DNA of 64,000 nt from contig JAIZWK010000001.1 in assembly GCA_021498095.1 (NCBI GenBank), positions 1,599,666 to 1,663,665 of the forward strand, given 5' to 3'. The notes beneath the pieces are model-generated. The model was given only the letters and a program-made list of their open reading frames with translations, did no database searches and was not told where the DNA came from. A program made the position numbers and the translations under genes. Origin of the DNA: Candidatus Harpocratesius repetitus (GTDB lineage Archaea > Asgardarchaeota > Lokiarchaeia > Sigyniarchaeales > Promethearchaeaceae). Positions 34,784-44,220 of this stretch are shown one piece after another. The stretch's first letter is position 1, and every line of letters begins with the position of its first letter.

Positions 34784-36517
34784 ATGAATAGTATAGAAGA
34801 AGTCCCAATTATTGTAAAATTACGACAACAACTAATTAAATGGATAACCTATGTTGTTTTTGTGTTATCTTTCGCATTTTTTGTTGTTGGAATATTTAAT
34901 CCTGGAAATTATAGTTTTGGAGCTTTACTCCAATTTATTTTTATAAGTATGACCCTCATTTTGAATTTATTAAAAAAATACAGTTTAGCTTCAAGTTTTT
35001 TTGTCATCTTCTCTACAATTGTATTAATTCTTCAATCTTATATCCAGAATTCAGCAATGGTCTTTTGTAGTATAGGGCTTGTTCTAATTCTTTCAAGTCT
35101 TTTAAAAGATTTTTGGTTTACAACAATTTCTTTTATAATATCCATATTGTCTTTAGTGATTTTTATTTTTTTAGGTGTTTTTACAATTTCACAAACATTA
35201 GCTCCCAGTTCAAACGTACCTTTAGCGAACAACATTCAGATTGCATTTCCAGTAATTTTAGTTTCTTATATCTATTCTTTTATCAATACTCGATTTATAA
35301 TTCACAGTATTGCAAAATTGCATGAGAAAAATAAAAAGATTCAAGAAACCCAAGAATTATTAATTTCTCAAGCAAGAACTGAATCGATCCAACTAATGGC
35401 TGGGGGATTTGCTCATGATTTTAATAATCTTTTAACAGGGATTATGGGAAATCTAAGCCTTGCCATATCTGATAAGAATTTAAGTGAAACCACTCATGCA
35501 TGTTTAGAAGATGCTCAACAAGCTTCAATTCAGATGCGTAATTTGGTTCTACAGTTGTTAACTTTCTCAAAAAATCACAAAATATCTATATCTAAAAACA
35601 ACGATTTTAGAAAATTGCTTAAAAATACTATAAAAATAAGTTTAACCGGGAGAAAATCAAAAGAAATAGTTAAAATCGAACCTGATCTTCTAGAATTTGA
35701 TGGAGATCCTGTACAAATTGGGCAAGTTATTCAAAATTTCTTGATAAATGCAGATCAATCTATGGATTCTGGAGGAACGGTAGAAATAATCGCAGAAAAT
35801 CATAGATTGACAGAATAGAATAAATATAATTTGAAATCAGGGGATTATATCTTCCTAAAAGTAATAGATAAAGGAAAAGGTATAAAAAAAGAAGATTATA
35901 ATCAAATATTTAAGCCATTTTTTACTACAAAAAAAAGTGGAACGGGATTAGGATTAGCTATTTCTAAAATTATTATTGAAAATCACAATGGATATTTAGG
36001 CTTTGAATCTAAACTTGACGTAGGGACTACATTCTATTTTCTTATTCCTGGAAATCCTAGTCATGTTACCAAAAAAATAGAAGCATCAGAAAAAAAATTA
36101 AATGGAAAGAGATATTCCGCGTTGGGAATAATTTTAGATGACAATCGAAATATCTTGAATGTGCTAGAAAATTTACTTTTAAGCTTAGGAATAGAAACGA
36201 TAGGAGTATCAGAAAGTACAAGTTTCATAAATACTCTTGAGAATATGAAAAAGAAGAAAGAATCTCCTGATTTTATTATTTTAGATTTAACTATGCCTGG
36301 AGATCAAGGTGCAAAAGAATTAATATTAAAAGTTAGAGAGATTTCTCCTGAAAGTTATATTATTATATCAAGTGGTTATTCAGATGATTTTGTAATACAG
36401 AATTATTCTGATTTTGGATTTGATAATTTCCTTAGAAAACCCTTCGACAAACAAGAACTAATAAAGGTATTGGATGATTGGTATGAAAAGAAAAGAAAAG
36501 AAAAAAAGCCTTATTGA
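34784..36517 (+). pseudogene. Hybrid sensor histidine kinase/response regulator interrupted by one in-frame TAG
   Basis: Read through, this is one 577-residue hybrid kinase. Residues 10-180 hold about six transmembrane segments. The HisKA domain has GGFAHDFNNLLTGIMGNL (His211), the HATPase domain the N box VIQNFLINADQSM, then G1 (DKGKGI), F (FKPFFTTK) and G2 (GTGLGLAISK). A receiver domain follows with ILDLTMPG (Asp501) and Lys in FLRKPFD. A TAG at 35816-35818 (codon 345) falls between the N and G1 boxes; the frame resumes without any shift, and no conserved residues are lost. It is either a recent nonsense mutation, a two-part gene with TTG 35831 as internal start, or a recoded codon such as pyrrolysine. 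Nothing else in the window shows Pyl machinery. Confidence 0.85.
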
Positions 36518-36652
36518 TTGAATTAATGAAAATTTATGGAAGTTCTCTATAATCTTTACTTCTTTATCCATAATTTGGAAATCATTCTTCCTTTTTTTAC
36601 AAATTAAATCTCCAAATAATATCCTTCGATAGTACAATTGTAAATGTTATTC

Positions 36653-37075
36653 TCATTTGATTATTCGAGCAATTCTAGAGAGTGGATGACCTTTTGCATG
36701 CATTGTAAATTCAGAAAACCATCCAAAGGGCATACGAAAAACTTCATATCCCTTACTCGCTAATAAATCTTCAATTTTCTTAAGAGCATCAAAGGCAAAA
36801 TCCAATGCACTTAATTCTCCAAATAAATGAGCAAAAGGAATCAACACAAATGTGTTAACTTTGAGTTGCATGACTATTTTTTCGATTTCAGAAAGAAATT
36901 TAGAAAAAATGTTTTCATCCACTTCATCTGCTTTTTCTGAAGCAATAAAGAGCACAAGTGCATTTTCAACTTTAGCCGTTTTATTCTTTTCAGTCAGTTC
37001 TTCCAGAATTTTGGAACGGCCTTTCTTCGTGACAGTATAACTAAATGAATTTACATGAAATGATAAGAATCGCAT
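36653..37075 (-). CDS. Stand-alone archaeal ThrRS editing-domain protein
   Basis: A 140-residue protein similar to the N-terminal editing domain of archaeal threonyl-tRNA synthetase, which removes serine from tRNA-Thr and has the D-aminoacyl-tRNA deacylase fold. The start is MRFLSFHVNSFSYTV; the core has VENALVLFIASEKADE, FVLIPFAHLFGELS and the closing FGWFSEFTMHAKGHPLSRI, all in family order. Some archaea encode this domain separately from the catalytic ThrRS. No ThrRS catalytic part is in the window. Convergent with the kinase gene. Confidence 0.88.
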   Translation of the reverse strand: MRFLSFHVNSFSYTVTKKGRSKILEELTEKNKTAKVENALVLFIASEKADEVDENIFSKFLSEIEKIVMQLKVNTFVLIPFAHLFGELSALDFAFDALKKIEDLLASKGYEVFRMPFGWFSEFTMHAKGHPLSRIARIIK

Positions 37076-37210
37076 ATTAAATCAATTTAATATTAATTTC
37101 ATAATAAATGAATCTCTTAAAATCCAAATTCAAAATTAAAGCAATATTTAAAGTGTCAAAAGTTGCAGATATTTTTTTTTCCCAATATATAATCTATATT
37201 CTCATATTTT

Positions 37211-37687
37211 TTATCGATGATCATTAATTTTTCTGTATTTCTTCTCAGTGATATTTTTCTTCTCTCTGAAGTATTTATTAATTTTAAACAAATCATTCGA
37301 TTTGATAAAATCCAATTTGTAATAGATATAAAATAGATCGATTAATTGGATTGCCCTTACATGATAAGACTGCAAAAGTTTCAACAAAGGTTTATCTTCA
37401 CTCACAATTGTCATTTCTTTTGTGGGACTACTATTGCTAAAAATCTCAGAATCTGCTTGATCAAATCCGAGATCTAATGCATATTGATATAACCTGTTAT
37501 TTTTAATTGGTAGAATAGTTGTGGCATCAAAATTACAAGATGATATCTCAAAATGTTCCAATTCCCTTTTTACTTCATGGGTAATATAAATCCTGGACCA
37601 TTTATGAAGGAAATCTATGTTAATTAACTTTTCTTCAGAAAGTAATCCAATTTTTTTCCAAGAGAAAGTATCTATTAAAAGATTCAT
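37211..37687 (-). CDS. PIN-domain toxin of a divergent toxin-antitoxin pair
   Basis: A 158-residue PIN-like ribonuclease. The acidic residues in family order are Asp6 (LLIDTFSW), Glu in VKRELEHF, Asp in GFDQADSEIF and Asp in VSEDKPLLKLL, followed by the C-terminal AIQLIDLFYIY that closes the fold. PIN toxins cleave tRNA or rRNA until bound by an antitoxin. Its start lies 58 bp from that of a divergent gene for a UPF0175-like antitoxin, with a perfect palindrome between them. Confidence 0.85.
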   Translation of the reverse strand: MNLLIDTFSWKKIGLLSEEKLINIDFLHKWSRIYITHEVKRELEHFEISSCNFDATTILPIKNNRLYQYALDLGFDQADSEIFSNSSPTKEMTIVSEDKPLLKLLQSYHVRAIQLIDLFYIYYKLDFIKSNDLFKINKYFREKKNITEKKYRKINDHR

Positions 37688-37720
37688 ATGTACTTATAGT
37701 AGGCATAAACTTAAAATATT

Positions 37721-37739
37721 AGAGTACTTTAAGTACTCT
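37721..37739. promoter_or_regulatory. 19-bp palindromic operator of the toxin-antitoxin pair
   Basis: AGAGTACTTTAAGTACTCT is two perfect 9-bp arms around a single central T. It lies in the 58-bp divergent region, 6 bp from the antitoxin start, the expected place for an autorepressor site that would control both genes. Confidence 0.8.
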
Positions 37740-37745
37740 ATTATT

Positions 37746-38066
37746 ATGTATCAGATTAACATTCGAGTGAACAAAGAAATCAATGATTTACTTGAATATC
37801 TTGCCAAAAAAAAGAACATCTCAAAAGCAGTCTGCACAAAACAAATCTTAATTGATCAGCTAACCGATAAAGTTCTACCTATTTTGTTGGATGAATATCG
37901 TAAAGGAAAAATCGGATTGAAAAAAATCCTAAAACTCACATCTCTAACTCCTGATAAACTGCTGGATATTATTGTAGAACAAAATATTGACCCACCAATA
38001 GATCCAAGTCTTGATGATTATACAGAAGAGATTGCACAACAATTAATTGCTGAAGAAAAGAAATGA
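37746..38066 (+). CDS. UPF0175-like antitoxin
   Basis: A 106-residue protein. The N-terminus resembles a small ribbon-helix-helix domain (YQINIRVNKEINDLLEYLAK). The C-terminal part carries the UPF0175 pattern: LLDEYRKGKIGLKKILKLTS and LTPDKLLDIIVEQNIDPPID. Proteins of this family accompany PIN toxins in archaea. ATG 37746 is used because upstream sequence runs into the shared operator. It probably binds both the toxin and the palindrome at 37721-37739. Confidence 0.8.
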   Translation: MYQINIRVNKEINDLLEYLAKKKNISKAVCTKQILIDQLTDKVLPILLDEYRKGKIGLKKILKLTSLTPDKLLDIIVEQNIDPPIDPSLDDYTEEIAQQLIAEEKK

Positions 38067-38090
38067 CTCAGATCCAATAATTTGAACATT

Positions 38091-38130
38091 TTGTGTGAAT
38101 TTACGTGAATTTGCGTGAATAAGTGTAAAT
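38091..38130 (+). promoter_or_regulatory. Four 10-bp iterons upstream of the HDAC-like gene
   Basis: Four consecutive 10-bp units: TTGTGTGAAT, TTACGTGAAT, TTGCGTGAAT and AAGTGTAAAT (consensus TTRCGTGAAT). The 10-bp period puts each unit on the same DNA face. The array ends 58 bp before ATG 38189, so a regulator binding site is likely. Confidence 0.65.
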
Positions 38131-38188
38131 TAATTTATAATCAAAATGGCAAGATGGAATTAAATAGGCTAAGTTGTATAAAAAATAT

Positions 38189-38986
38189 ATGAAAATAGTA
38201 TTTCATCCAGATTTTCTAAATGAAATCGATGATACACCTGCAGGAAAGATAGGTCGTCTCACACCAATGGTTGAGCATTTAAAAAAAATCTATCCGAATT
38301 CATTTATATTGCCCAAACCTGCAGACAGGGACGATTTAGAACGTGCTCATTCAACTGCCCACATCGAACAGATAAAAATGCATTATTCACGTCTGTATCC
38401 AAATCTTTATTATGTTGCACGGCTGGCTGCGGGAGGTGCTATTGAATGTGCGCGCCAATCTATCAATGGTAATCCAAGTTTTGGCTTAATTAGACCTCCT
38501 GGTCATCATGCATCTGGAAATTCTTGTTGGGGTTTTTGCTATTTTTGTAACATGGCGATAGCGCTTCTATATTTGAAAGAGAAACATAAAAAAAAGCGAG
38601 CTTTTGTTCTGGATTTTGATCTTCATACAGGTGATGGAAATATTAACATTTTGCGTGCTTATGGCCAAAAACATCATAAAGATCGGCGGGACTATGAGAT
38701 TATTAATCCAGATGCTCGATCTGAGAGTGTTTATCTTGAAATTGTGCAAGAAGCTTTGGACAACGCACGTAAATGCGATTTGATTGCTGTATCGGCTGGA
38801 TTCGATCAAGGTTTAAATGATTGGGGTGATTTATTATCCGTCAAAGCTTATCATGAAATAGGATTGATGGTGAAGGAATTTTCGGAAGATCATTGTAACG
38901 GAATACGATTTGCACTATTAGAAGGAGGATATAATCCAGATGCAATGGCACTAAACGCAGAAGGATTTTTAAGTGGTTTTTTTTAA
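38189..38986 (+). CDS. Histone deacetylase-family (HDAC-like) amidohydrolase
   Basis: A 265-residue zinc-dependent deacetylase of the arginase/deacetylase fold. Seen are the active-site RPPGHHASGNSCWGFCYFCN, the metal-binding DFDLHTGDG (Asp and His), and the second Asp in AVSAGFDQG; the closing loop LLEGGYNP is also typical. Relatives act on acetylated histones, tubulin, polyamines or acetoin pathway compounds. The protein is shorter than eukaryotic HDACs and similar to bacterial/archaeal forms. The real substrate is open. ATG 38189 is preferred over TTG 38174. The operator-like iterons upstream suggest specific regulation. Confidence 0.9.
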   Translation: MKIVFHPDFLNEIDDTPAGKIGRLTPMVEHLKKIYPNSFILPKPADRDDLERAHSTAHIEQIKMHYSRLYPNLYYVARLAAGGAIECARQSINGNPSFGLIRPPGHHASGNSCWGFCYFCNMAIALLYLKEKHKKKRAFVLDFDLHTGDGNINILRAYGQKHHKDRRDYEIINPDARSESVYLEIVQEALDNARKCDLIAVSAGFDQGLNDWGDLLSVKAYHEIGLMVKEFSEDHCNGIRFALLEGGYNPDAMALNAEGFLSGFF

Positions 38987-38988
38987 AA

Positions 38989-39436
38989 ATGAAAAGTGAT
39001 AAGAAAATGCAAATTTTGGGAAATAATGAAGAAAAGTCAAATTCGATTAAATTCTTTAATTTTGATAAAAATAAATACAAAAATAATCAAGTCTTTCTTT
39101 TTGGGATCTCGCTTTTTATTTTTATAAGCATCTCTGAGTTTTTTTTTGTTAGTATGTCCGGCAACTTAACCTTTTTTTATGGTTTTGTGAGTATTTTTTG
39201 CCATTCTAATTATTATCGCAAATTATTTGGTGTTATTATATCCCATTAGTCCATATATCGAAAAATCTGATATTATTACTGGTTTTTTACCTTCAATTTC
39301 TGGCGGAATTGGAGGTTTGATTAGTTTATGTCTTTATGTTGATAAAGATATTAAAACACGAAAAAGCAAAGGAAAATCTTTATGGAAATTACGAAATGAT
39401 TCAATTAAATTCATGGAAAAAATTTTTTGTATTTAG
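38989..39436 (+). pseudogene. Small membrane protein with probable homopolymer frameshift
   Basis: Two overlapping frames, 38989-39249 and one open to 39436, together make sense as one protein of about 148 residues with three to four membrane segments. In the first frame the sequence becomes polar and Cys/His-rich after a T-run near 39192-39197, whereas the second frame then reads the hydrophobic VFFAILIIIANYLVLLYPI and a third membrane segment GGIGGLISLCLYV. A one-base slip in this T-run, by mutation or sequencing error, explains it. Function is unknown. It starts 2 nt after the HDAC-like stop. Confidence 0.55.
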
Positions 39437-39441
39437 GAAGT

Positions 39442-39579
39442 ATGAAAATTAATCCTGAGATAAGTACGATTATTTCTGTTAGCATTGCGATTTGTCTAAT
39501 CTTATTTTGGCTATATATTATTATTTTTAGAACAATGAAAAAAATCAAGCATTTTTATAAAAAAGCATCTATGATATAG
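39442..39579 (+). CDS. 45-residue single-span membrane protein
   Basis: A short frame from ATG 39442 to TAG: MKINPEISTIISVSIAICLI and on, with one hydrophobic span of about 22 residues followed by a basic tail (RTMKKIKHFYKK), giving a cytoplasmic C-terminus by the positive-inside rule. It starts 6 bp after the preceding small membrane frame and may belong to the same operon. No family known. Confidence 0.45.
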   Translation: MKINPEISTIISVSIAICLILFWLYIIIFRTMKKIKHFYKKASMI

Positions 39580-39886
39580 CATATTTTTACTTTATTTCAC
39601 AAGTCTAAATAATGAAATTTGCCTAAATCTTCTTAGAATTAAAAAAAATGCAATAGAATTATTTTTTCATTTATATTTTCAAATTTTCAAATAAATTATT
39701 CTTTGACGCATCATTTAGAAAAGGAAATAGTAGAAAATAAAGAAAATTGTTATAATCTTCCCATAAAAACCTTTAGAGTGGAAATATCAGAAATTTTATT
39801 TTTTTTGCTTCGTTATGATACTTAAAAAAATTTCTTTCACTAATTCTGAAAAAGGGTGAGAGAAGAAAAAAAAATGTGAAAACAAT
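39580..39886. other. A+T-rich gene-free leader of the PPDK gene
   Basis: I see no coding frame, repeat or RNA in these 307 bp. They should hold the promoter for the PPDK gene. Confidence 0.6.
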
Positions 39887-42583
39887 ATGGCCGAAAAAAT
39901 GGTTTATATGTTTGATGAAATTGATCCAAATCAATTTGGGTCAACAGCCGAATTAAAGGAGTTTTTCGGCGGAAAAGGTGCAGGTTTAGCCAATATGACT
40001 GCACTTGGATTGCCAATTCCCTATGGATTTAATATTCCATGCAAATTTAGTTTATACTATGCCGATCACAAGGAATGGCCGGAAGGATTAAAAGAACAAA
40101 TAATTGAAAGTATTAAGAAATTAGAAAATAAAAGTGGATACATTTTTGGAGATATTCAAAAACCATTATTACTTTCGGTCCGTAGTGGAGCACCTATCAG
40201 TATGCCGGGTATGATGGATACTGTCTTAAATTTAGGCATGTCACAAGAAATTGCTGAACAAATGTCTAAATCTAACGAACGTTTTGCATGGGATTCATGG
40301 CGTCGTTTTATTATGTCATATTCTGATATTGTTAAAGGAACCGGTCGTGAACCTTATGATCTCATTATGGAAGATTACAAAGAGAAAAATGGAAAAAAAC
40401 TCGATATTGAATTAGATGCATCAGAAATGCGGGAATTAAGCGAGTTATATTTAGTTGAATATGAGAAATTAATTGGTGAAAAATTTCCCATGGATCCTTG
40501 GGTTCAATTATTTGGAGCTATTAATGCTGTATTTCAATCATGGGATAGCGAGCGGGCTGTGGCTTACCGAAAAATGAATAAAATTCCAAATTACGGAACT
40601 GCAGTAAATGTAATGCGAATGGTATTCGGAAATCAAAATGATAACTCTGGAACAGGAGTTCTTTTTACCCGATCTCCAATGGATGGAGAGAAAAAGGTTA
40701 TGGGCGAATATTTAGTTAATGCTCAAGGTGAAGATGTTGTTGCTGGTGTTAGAACTCCAATTAGTTTGGATGAATTGAAACAAGAACATCCTGAAATTGT
40801 TGCTCAAATTTATGAATTGGCTCATAAATTAGAAGATCATTATAAAGATATGCAAGATTGCGAGTTTACTGTAGAAAATGGTAAGTTATACTTTTTACAA
40901 ACACGCACTGGAAAGCGTACAGCTTCAGCAGCAGTAAAAATTGCAATTGATATGCTAGATGAAGGTTATATTGATGAAAAAACTGCTATTTTACGTGTTT
41001 TACCCTCAAAAATCGAAGAATTGCTTCACAAGCGTATTTCCCCTAATGAACGAAAAGCTCCTTTAGTAAAAGGTTTTAATGCTTCACCTGGTGCTGTTTC
41101 TGGAAAAGCGATTTTTGATGTGCATCGAGCAATTGAAGCCAAAAAAGCTGGTGAAAAAATCATTTTAGTTCGTAAGGAAACTAAACCTGAAGATTTTCCT
41201 GGAATGGTAGCATCTGTTGGAATCTTAACTTCTCGAGGTGGGAAAACATGTCACGCTGCAGTTGTTGCTCGTGGAATTGGTCTTCCTGCTGTTGTTGGTG
41301 CTGGAGATCTGGAAATTGATGAAGAAGCTGGAATTGCCAAAGTGAGTGGTCAAATTTCTTTCAAAGAAGGAGATATTATTTCTATTGATGGTTTAAATGG
41401 TAATGTTTATGTAGGTGAAGTAGAAGTTGTGGATCCGGAAATAACTGGTGCTTTCCAACGATATTTAGATTTATGCGATAAATATCGAATTTTGGGTGTT
41501 CGTACAAATGCAGACACACCTCAAATGGCTACGGATGCTGTGCGAAATGGTGCAGAAGGAATTGGGTTGTGCCGAACAGAGCGAATGTTTAATGCACAAG
41601 ATCGTTTGCCAAAAGTCGTGAAAATGATTGTTGCTGAAGATTTAGAAGGGCGCGAAGAAGCCTTAAAGGAATTAGAGCCCTTGCAAAGTAGTGACTTTTA
41701 TGAGATTTTCAAAGTGATGAATGGAAAACCAGTCACAATTCGTTTACTCGATCCTCCTCTTCATGAATTTTTACCCGACTATAAAACAATGTTGGTTGAA
41801 TTTACCGAATTACGTGTAAAAGGAGATAAAGGCGAACGTTACAAAGAATTGGAGTTTATGATTCGAAAATATGAAGAATTGAAAGAAGAAAACGCTATGT
41901 TAGGGCACCGAGGTGTTCGATTAGGAAATACAAATCCTGAAATTTACAAAATGCAAGTACGCGCCTTGATGACAGCATTAATCCAAGCTCAAAATGAAGG
42001 CATTGACGTTCATTTAGAAATAATGCTTCCCTTAGTTTCTCATGTAAATGAATTTATTCGATTGAAATCCATTTTAAAGCCCTTAGCTGAACAAATTATG
42101 ACTGAAGCCAATTTCACTTCTAAAAATCCAATAAAATGGGGAACTATGATTGAAATTCCTCGTGCAGCATTAACTGCTGAAGAAATTGCTAAGGAAGCAG
42201 AATTCTTCTCTTTTGGTACCAATGATTTAACTCAAATGACCTTTGGATTCAGCAGAGATGATGTGGAAGCTAAATTTTTGCAGAAATATATTGATGAAAT
42301 TAACCCTCCCATCATGAAAGAAAATCCATTTGAGCATATTGATGTGAAAGGTGTTGGAAAACTCGTGAAAATGTGCGTAGAAGATGGAAGAAGAGGCAGA
42401 GCTGAATCTCACAACGGCGAACATTTAAAAGTTGGAATATGTGGTGAAGTCGGAGGCGATCCAGATACAATTATGTTCCTCCAGACTGTTGATTTGGATT
42501 ATGTTAGCTGCAGTCCATTCCGTGTTCCTGTGGCTCGAGTTGCTGCCGCACATGCAGCAATTAAATACCAGAAAGAAGAATAA
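39887..42583 (+). CDS. ppdK: Pyruvate, phosphate dikinase
   Basis: An 898-residue PPDK, converting pyruvate, ATP and phosphate to phosphoenolpyruvate, AMP and diphosphate, or the reverse in glycolysis. The ATP-grasp N-domain has FFGGKGAGLANM and SVRSGAPISMPGMMDTVLNL. The swivelling phospho-His domain has ILTSRGGKTCHAAVVARGIG, with Lys-Thr-Cys replacing the usual Met-Thr-Ser before the catalytic His. The C-terminal TIM barrel has SFGTNDLTQMTFGFSRDD and the catalytic Cys region DYVSCSPFRVPVARV. Length and order are typical. It is a single-gene unit and would link carbon flow with the phosphorylase and acyl-CoA synthetase in this window. Confidence 0.97.
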   Translation: MAEKMVYMFDEIDPNQFGSTAELKEFFGGKGAGLANMTALGLPIPYGFNIPCKFSLYYADHKEWPEGLKEQIIESIKKLENKSGYIFGDIQKPLLLSVRSGAPISMPGMMDTVLNLGMSQEIAEQMSKSNERFAWDSWRRFIMSYSDIVKGTGREPYDLIMEDYKEKNGKKLDIELDASEMRELSELYLVEYEKLIGEKFPMDPWVQLFGAINAVFQSWDSERAVAYRKMNKIPNYGTAVNVMRMVFGNQNDNSGTGVLFTRSPMDGEKKVMGEYLVNAQGEDVVAGVRTPISLDELKQEHPEIVAQIYELAHKLEDHYKDMQDCEFTVENGKLYFLQTRTGKRTASAAVKIAIDMLDEGYIDEKTAILRVLPSKIEELLHKRISPNERKAPLVKGFNASPGAVSGKAIFDVHRAIEAKKAGEKIILVRKETKPEDFPGMVASVGILTSRGGKTCHAAVVARGIGLPAVVGAGDLEIDEEAGIAKVSGQISFKEGDIISIDGLNGNVYVGEVEVVDPEITGAFQRYLDLCDKYRILGVRTNADTPQMATDAVRNGAEGIGLCRTERMFNAQDRLPKVVKMIVAEDLEGREEALKELEPLQSSDFYEIFKVMNGKPVTIRLLDPPLHEFLPDYKTMLVEFTELRVKGDKGERYKELEFMIRKYEELKEENAMLGHRGVRLGNTNPEIYKMQVRALMTALIQAQNEGIDVHLEIMLPLVSHVNEFIRLKSILKPLAEQIMTEANFTSKNPIKWGTMIEIPRAALTAEEIAKEAEFFSFGTNDLTQMTFGFSRDDVEAKFLQKYIDEINPPIMKENPFEHIDVKGVGKLVKMCVEDGRRGRAESHNGEHLKVGICGEVGGDPDTIMFLQTVDLDYVSCSPFRVPVARVAAAHAAIKYQKEE

Positions 42584-42771
42584 TATTAAAAAGGAATACA
42601 AAGTCATTCGGTTTATTTTTCTTTATCTTTTTTTATTTTTAATTTTGCTCTGTTTACTTTTTAGAATAGTATGGTTAGATTGTAAAATTTAGTCTTTTTG
42701 AATATCTGATTGATATTTTTAATAATTAGACTGAAGTTCAGCGAATAATTGATTACAAGAATTTAATAATA

Positions 42772-43125
42772 CTAATCTTTAAACCTTTTATAATAGGCGT
42801 CGTCAGATGGAATAAAGCGCTGAGTCCGAGTTTCCAAGTATTTTCTGTAAAGCACTTGCATTTCCTCATAAATTTGTCCATATGGAGGCATAGAATTTAA
42901 AGGATCGAGCAGATAGAAATAAATCGTCATCTTATACAATAAATCATAAAGTTCCCCAATTTGTTCGTATTCAGTTATAGTGCTTTTTATCGCAGAACAG
43001 TATTCAAGGTTATAATCTTGCCGAATTAATCTGTAGACAATCAAGAATCGAAATAGTTTTGAAGGGAAAGGAGAAAATATATTTGATAAAATATGTTTTC
43101 TATTACGAGGTCGGAGAATCCACAA
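42772..43125 (-). CDS. Hypothetical protein
   Basis: A 117-residue helical protein without recognised motifs; it contains several aromatic-rich helices (LYDLLYKMTIYFYLLDPL). A TTG start at 43125 is preceded by GGGGTGA at good spacing. Its 5' end overlaps the decayed transposase frame on the other strand by about 30 bp, so it may be a fragment belonging to the mobile-element debris. Confidence 0.4.
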   Translation of the reverse strand: MWILRPRNRKHILSNIFSPFPSKLFRFLIVYRLIRQDYNLEYCSAIKSTITEYEQIGELYDLLYKMTIYFYLLDPLNSMPPYGQIYEEMQVLYRKYLETRTQRFIPSDDAYYKRFKD

Positions 43126-44090
43126 CCGTTCACCCCAACTTTTCCTATAAATCTACTTCTCCGTGGAAAAATTAAATCTTATGTTAAAAAGTTAGTGGGT
43201 TCATCGGAAATCGCTCAGAAATTTCGGCCAAGATTGTACACCTATTATGATTTCATCTTGGTAAAGTCATACGCCTTAGCTAGGAAGAAATCAATTAATT
43301 ATACTTTAGAATATCTTAACAAATTATTTTCTAACCATTATTGAAAAAGATTTAATCTTAAATTGAAGAATTTTAGCGATGGAACTTGTAAAAGACGTTT
43401 AGTCCAACATCAGACGGATGTTGATAAATTTTTTATCCGTATTATGGAAAACTTAGAGCACCTTTTGAGGTTGAAACTCATAAGCAACCAAGAACTCGTA
43501 AAGCTCGTTTGTTTCAAGGCATAGCAATTCAAGGATGTGGTATGATATTGTTTTCAGAATTTCGTTTCCTTCGTTATAAACAATATAGCACAAAGTATTT
43601 CGGACTTTCCGCAATGTGACTCAAATTTCAAGGATTTAACCTTAGTTATGTGCTAAGAGATCGCGAATTTTACCGTGCTTCGCTTAATAAAGAATTAAAA
43701 GATCAGAAACACCCAGTCTTAATTCCTGCTAAGAAATTCCCAAGAATTAAGAAGCATTTCGAGGAATTTTTGCATGGCAAAGGAGATTATGTGAAAAATA
43801 TTTATTCACACAGACTCCAAAAACTAAACCTTGGCCTGGCTCCGTTTATGTGCACCTAGTGTTAGCCACACATCGAAGTAAATCAACCTTGCAGGTTTGT
43901 GAGCAATTCCGCAGAAAAAATCTTGCGCTTGATGAAGCGGTTGACGAAATTGAAGAGTTTTTTATTACTCTTAATCCTTGAAAGAATTTAGCCCGATGGG
44001 GTCGTTGGCTTTCAAGAACTTATAAAAAACGATGGTTTGAAGAGACTAGATTCATCATGATGATGAATGCTTAGGGATACGGTAACGTAA
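43093..44090 (+). pseudogene. Decayed DDE transposase
   Basis: Pieces of one transposase are spread over three frames. The N-terminal piece is 43093-43344 (KIKSYVKKLVGSSEIAQKF). A middle piece at 43650-43859 has VLRDREFYRASLNKELKDQ and PAKKFPRIKKHFEEFL, like the second catalytic block (DREFY) of archaeal IS transposases. After a frame change come VYVHLVLATHRSKSTLQV and, near 44010-44060, TYKKRWFEETRF, like the Y-x2-R-x3-E signature. At least two frameshifts and several stops show the element is dead. Ends or terminal repeats could not be defined. Confidence 0.75.
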
Positions 44091-44106
44091 GGGATTTTCA
44101 AGGCGC

Positions 44107-44174
44107 TAGCCACGTGCGGAGAAACTCGCTCGCATGGTTCCAAAAAGAGGGGGGTGTTGTAAAACATCCTCCTT
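44107..44174 (+). ncRNA. Possible group II intron domain V/VI remnant
   Basis: The 34 nt at 44107-44140 resemble bacterial-type group II intron domain V: an AGC triad at the start (TAGCCA), a lower helix closed by TGGTT, an inner GCG/CGC helix and a GAAA-containing loop, with two or three mismatches. It is followed by an 11-bp hairpin at 44148-44173 (AGGGGGGTGTT / AACATCCTCCT with two G-U pairs) in the place of domain VI. No intron-encoded reverse transcriptase is visible nearby, so if real it is a truncated relic in the transposase debris. A chance hairpin is the alternative. Confidence 0.3.
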
Positions 44175-44220
44175 ATTTAACTAGAAAAAAAGGATGTCAA
44201 GTTAGCTGTTTTTCATTCGA

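Noticed and set aside
36060..36120. Separate short response-regulator gene starting after the kinase
   Set aside because: The receiver domain is in frame with the kinase ATPase domain and linked by a normal charged linker, so it is part of the same protein.
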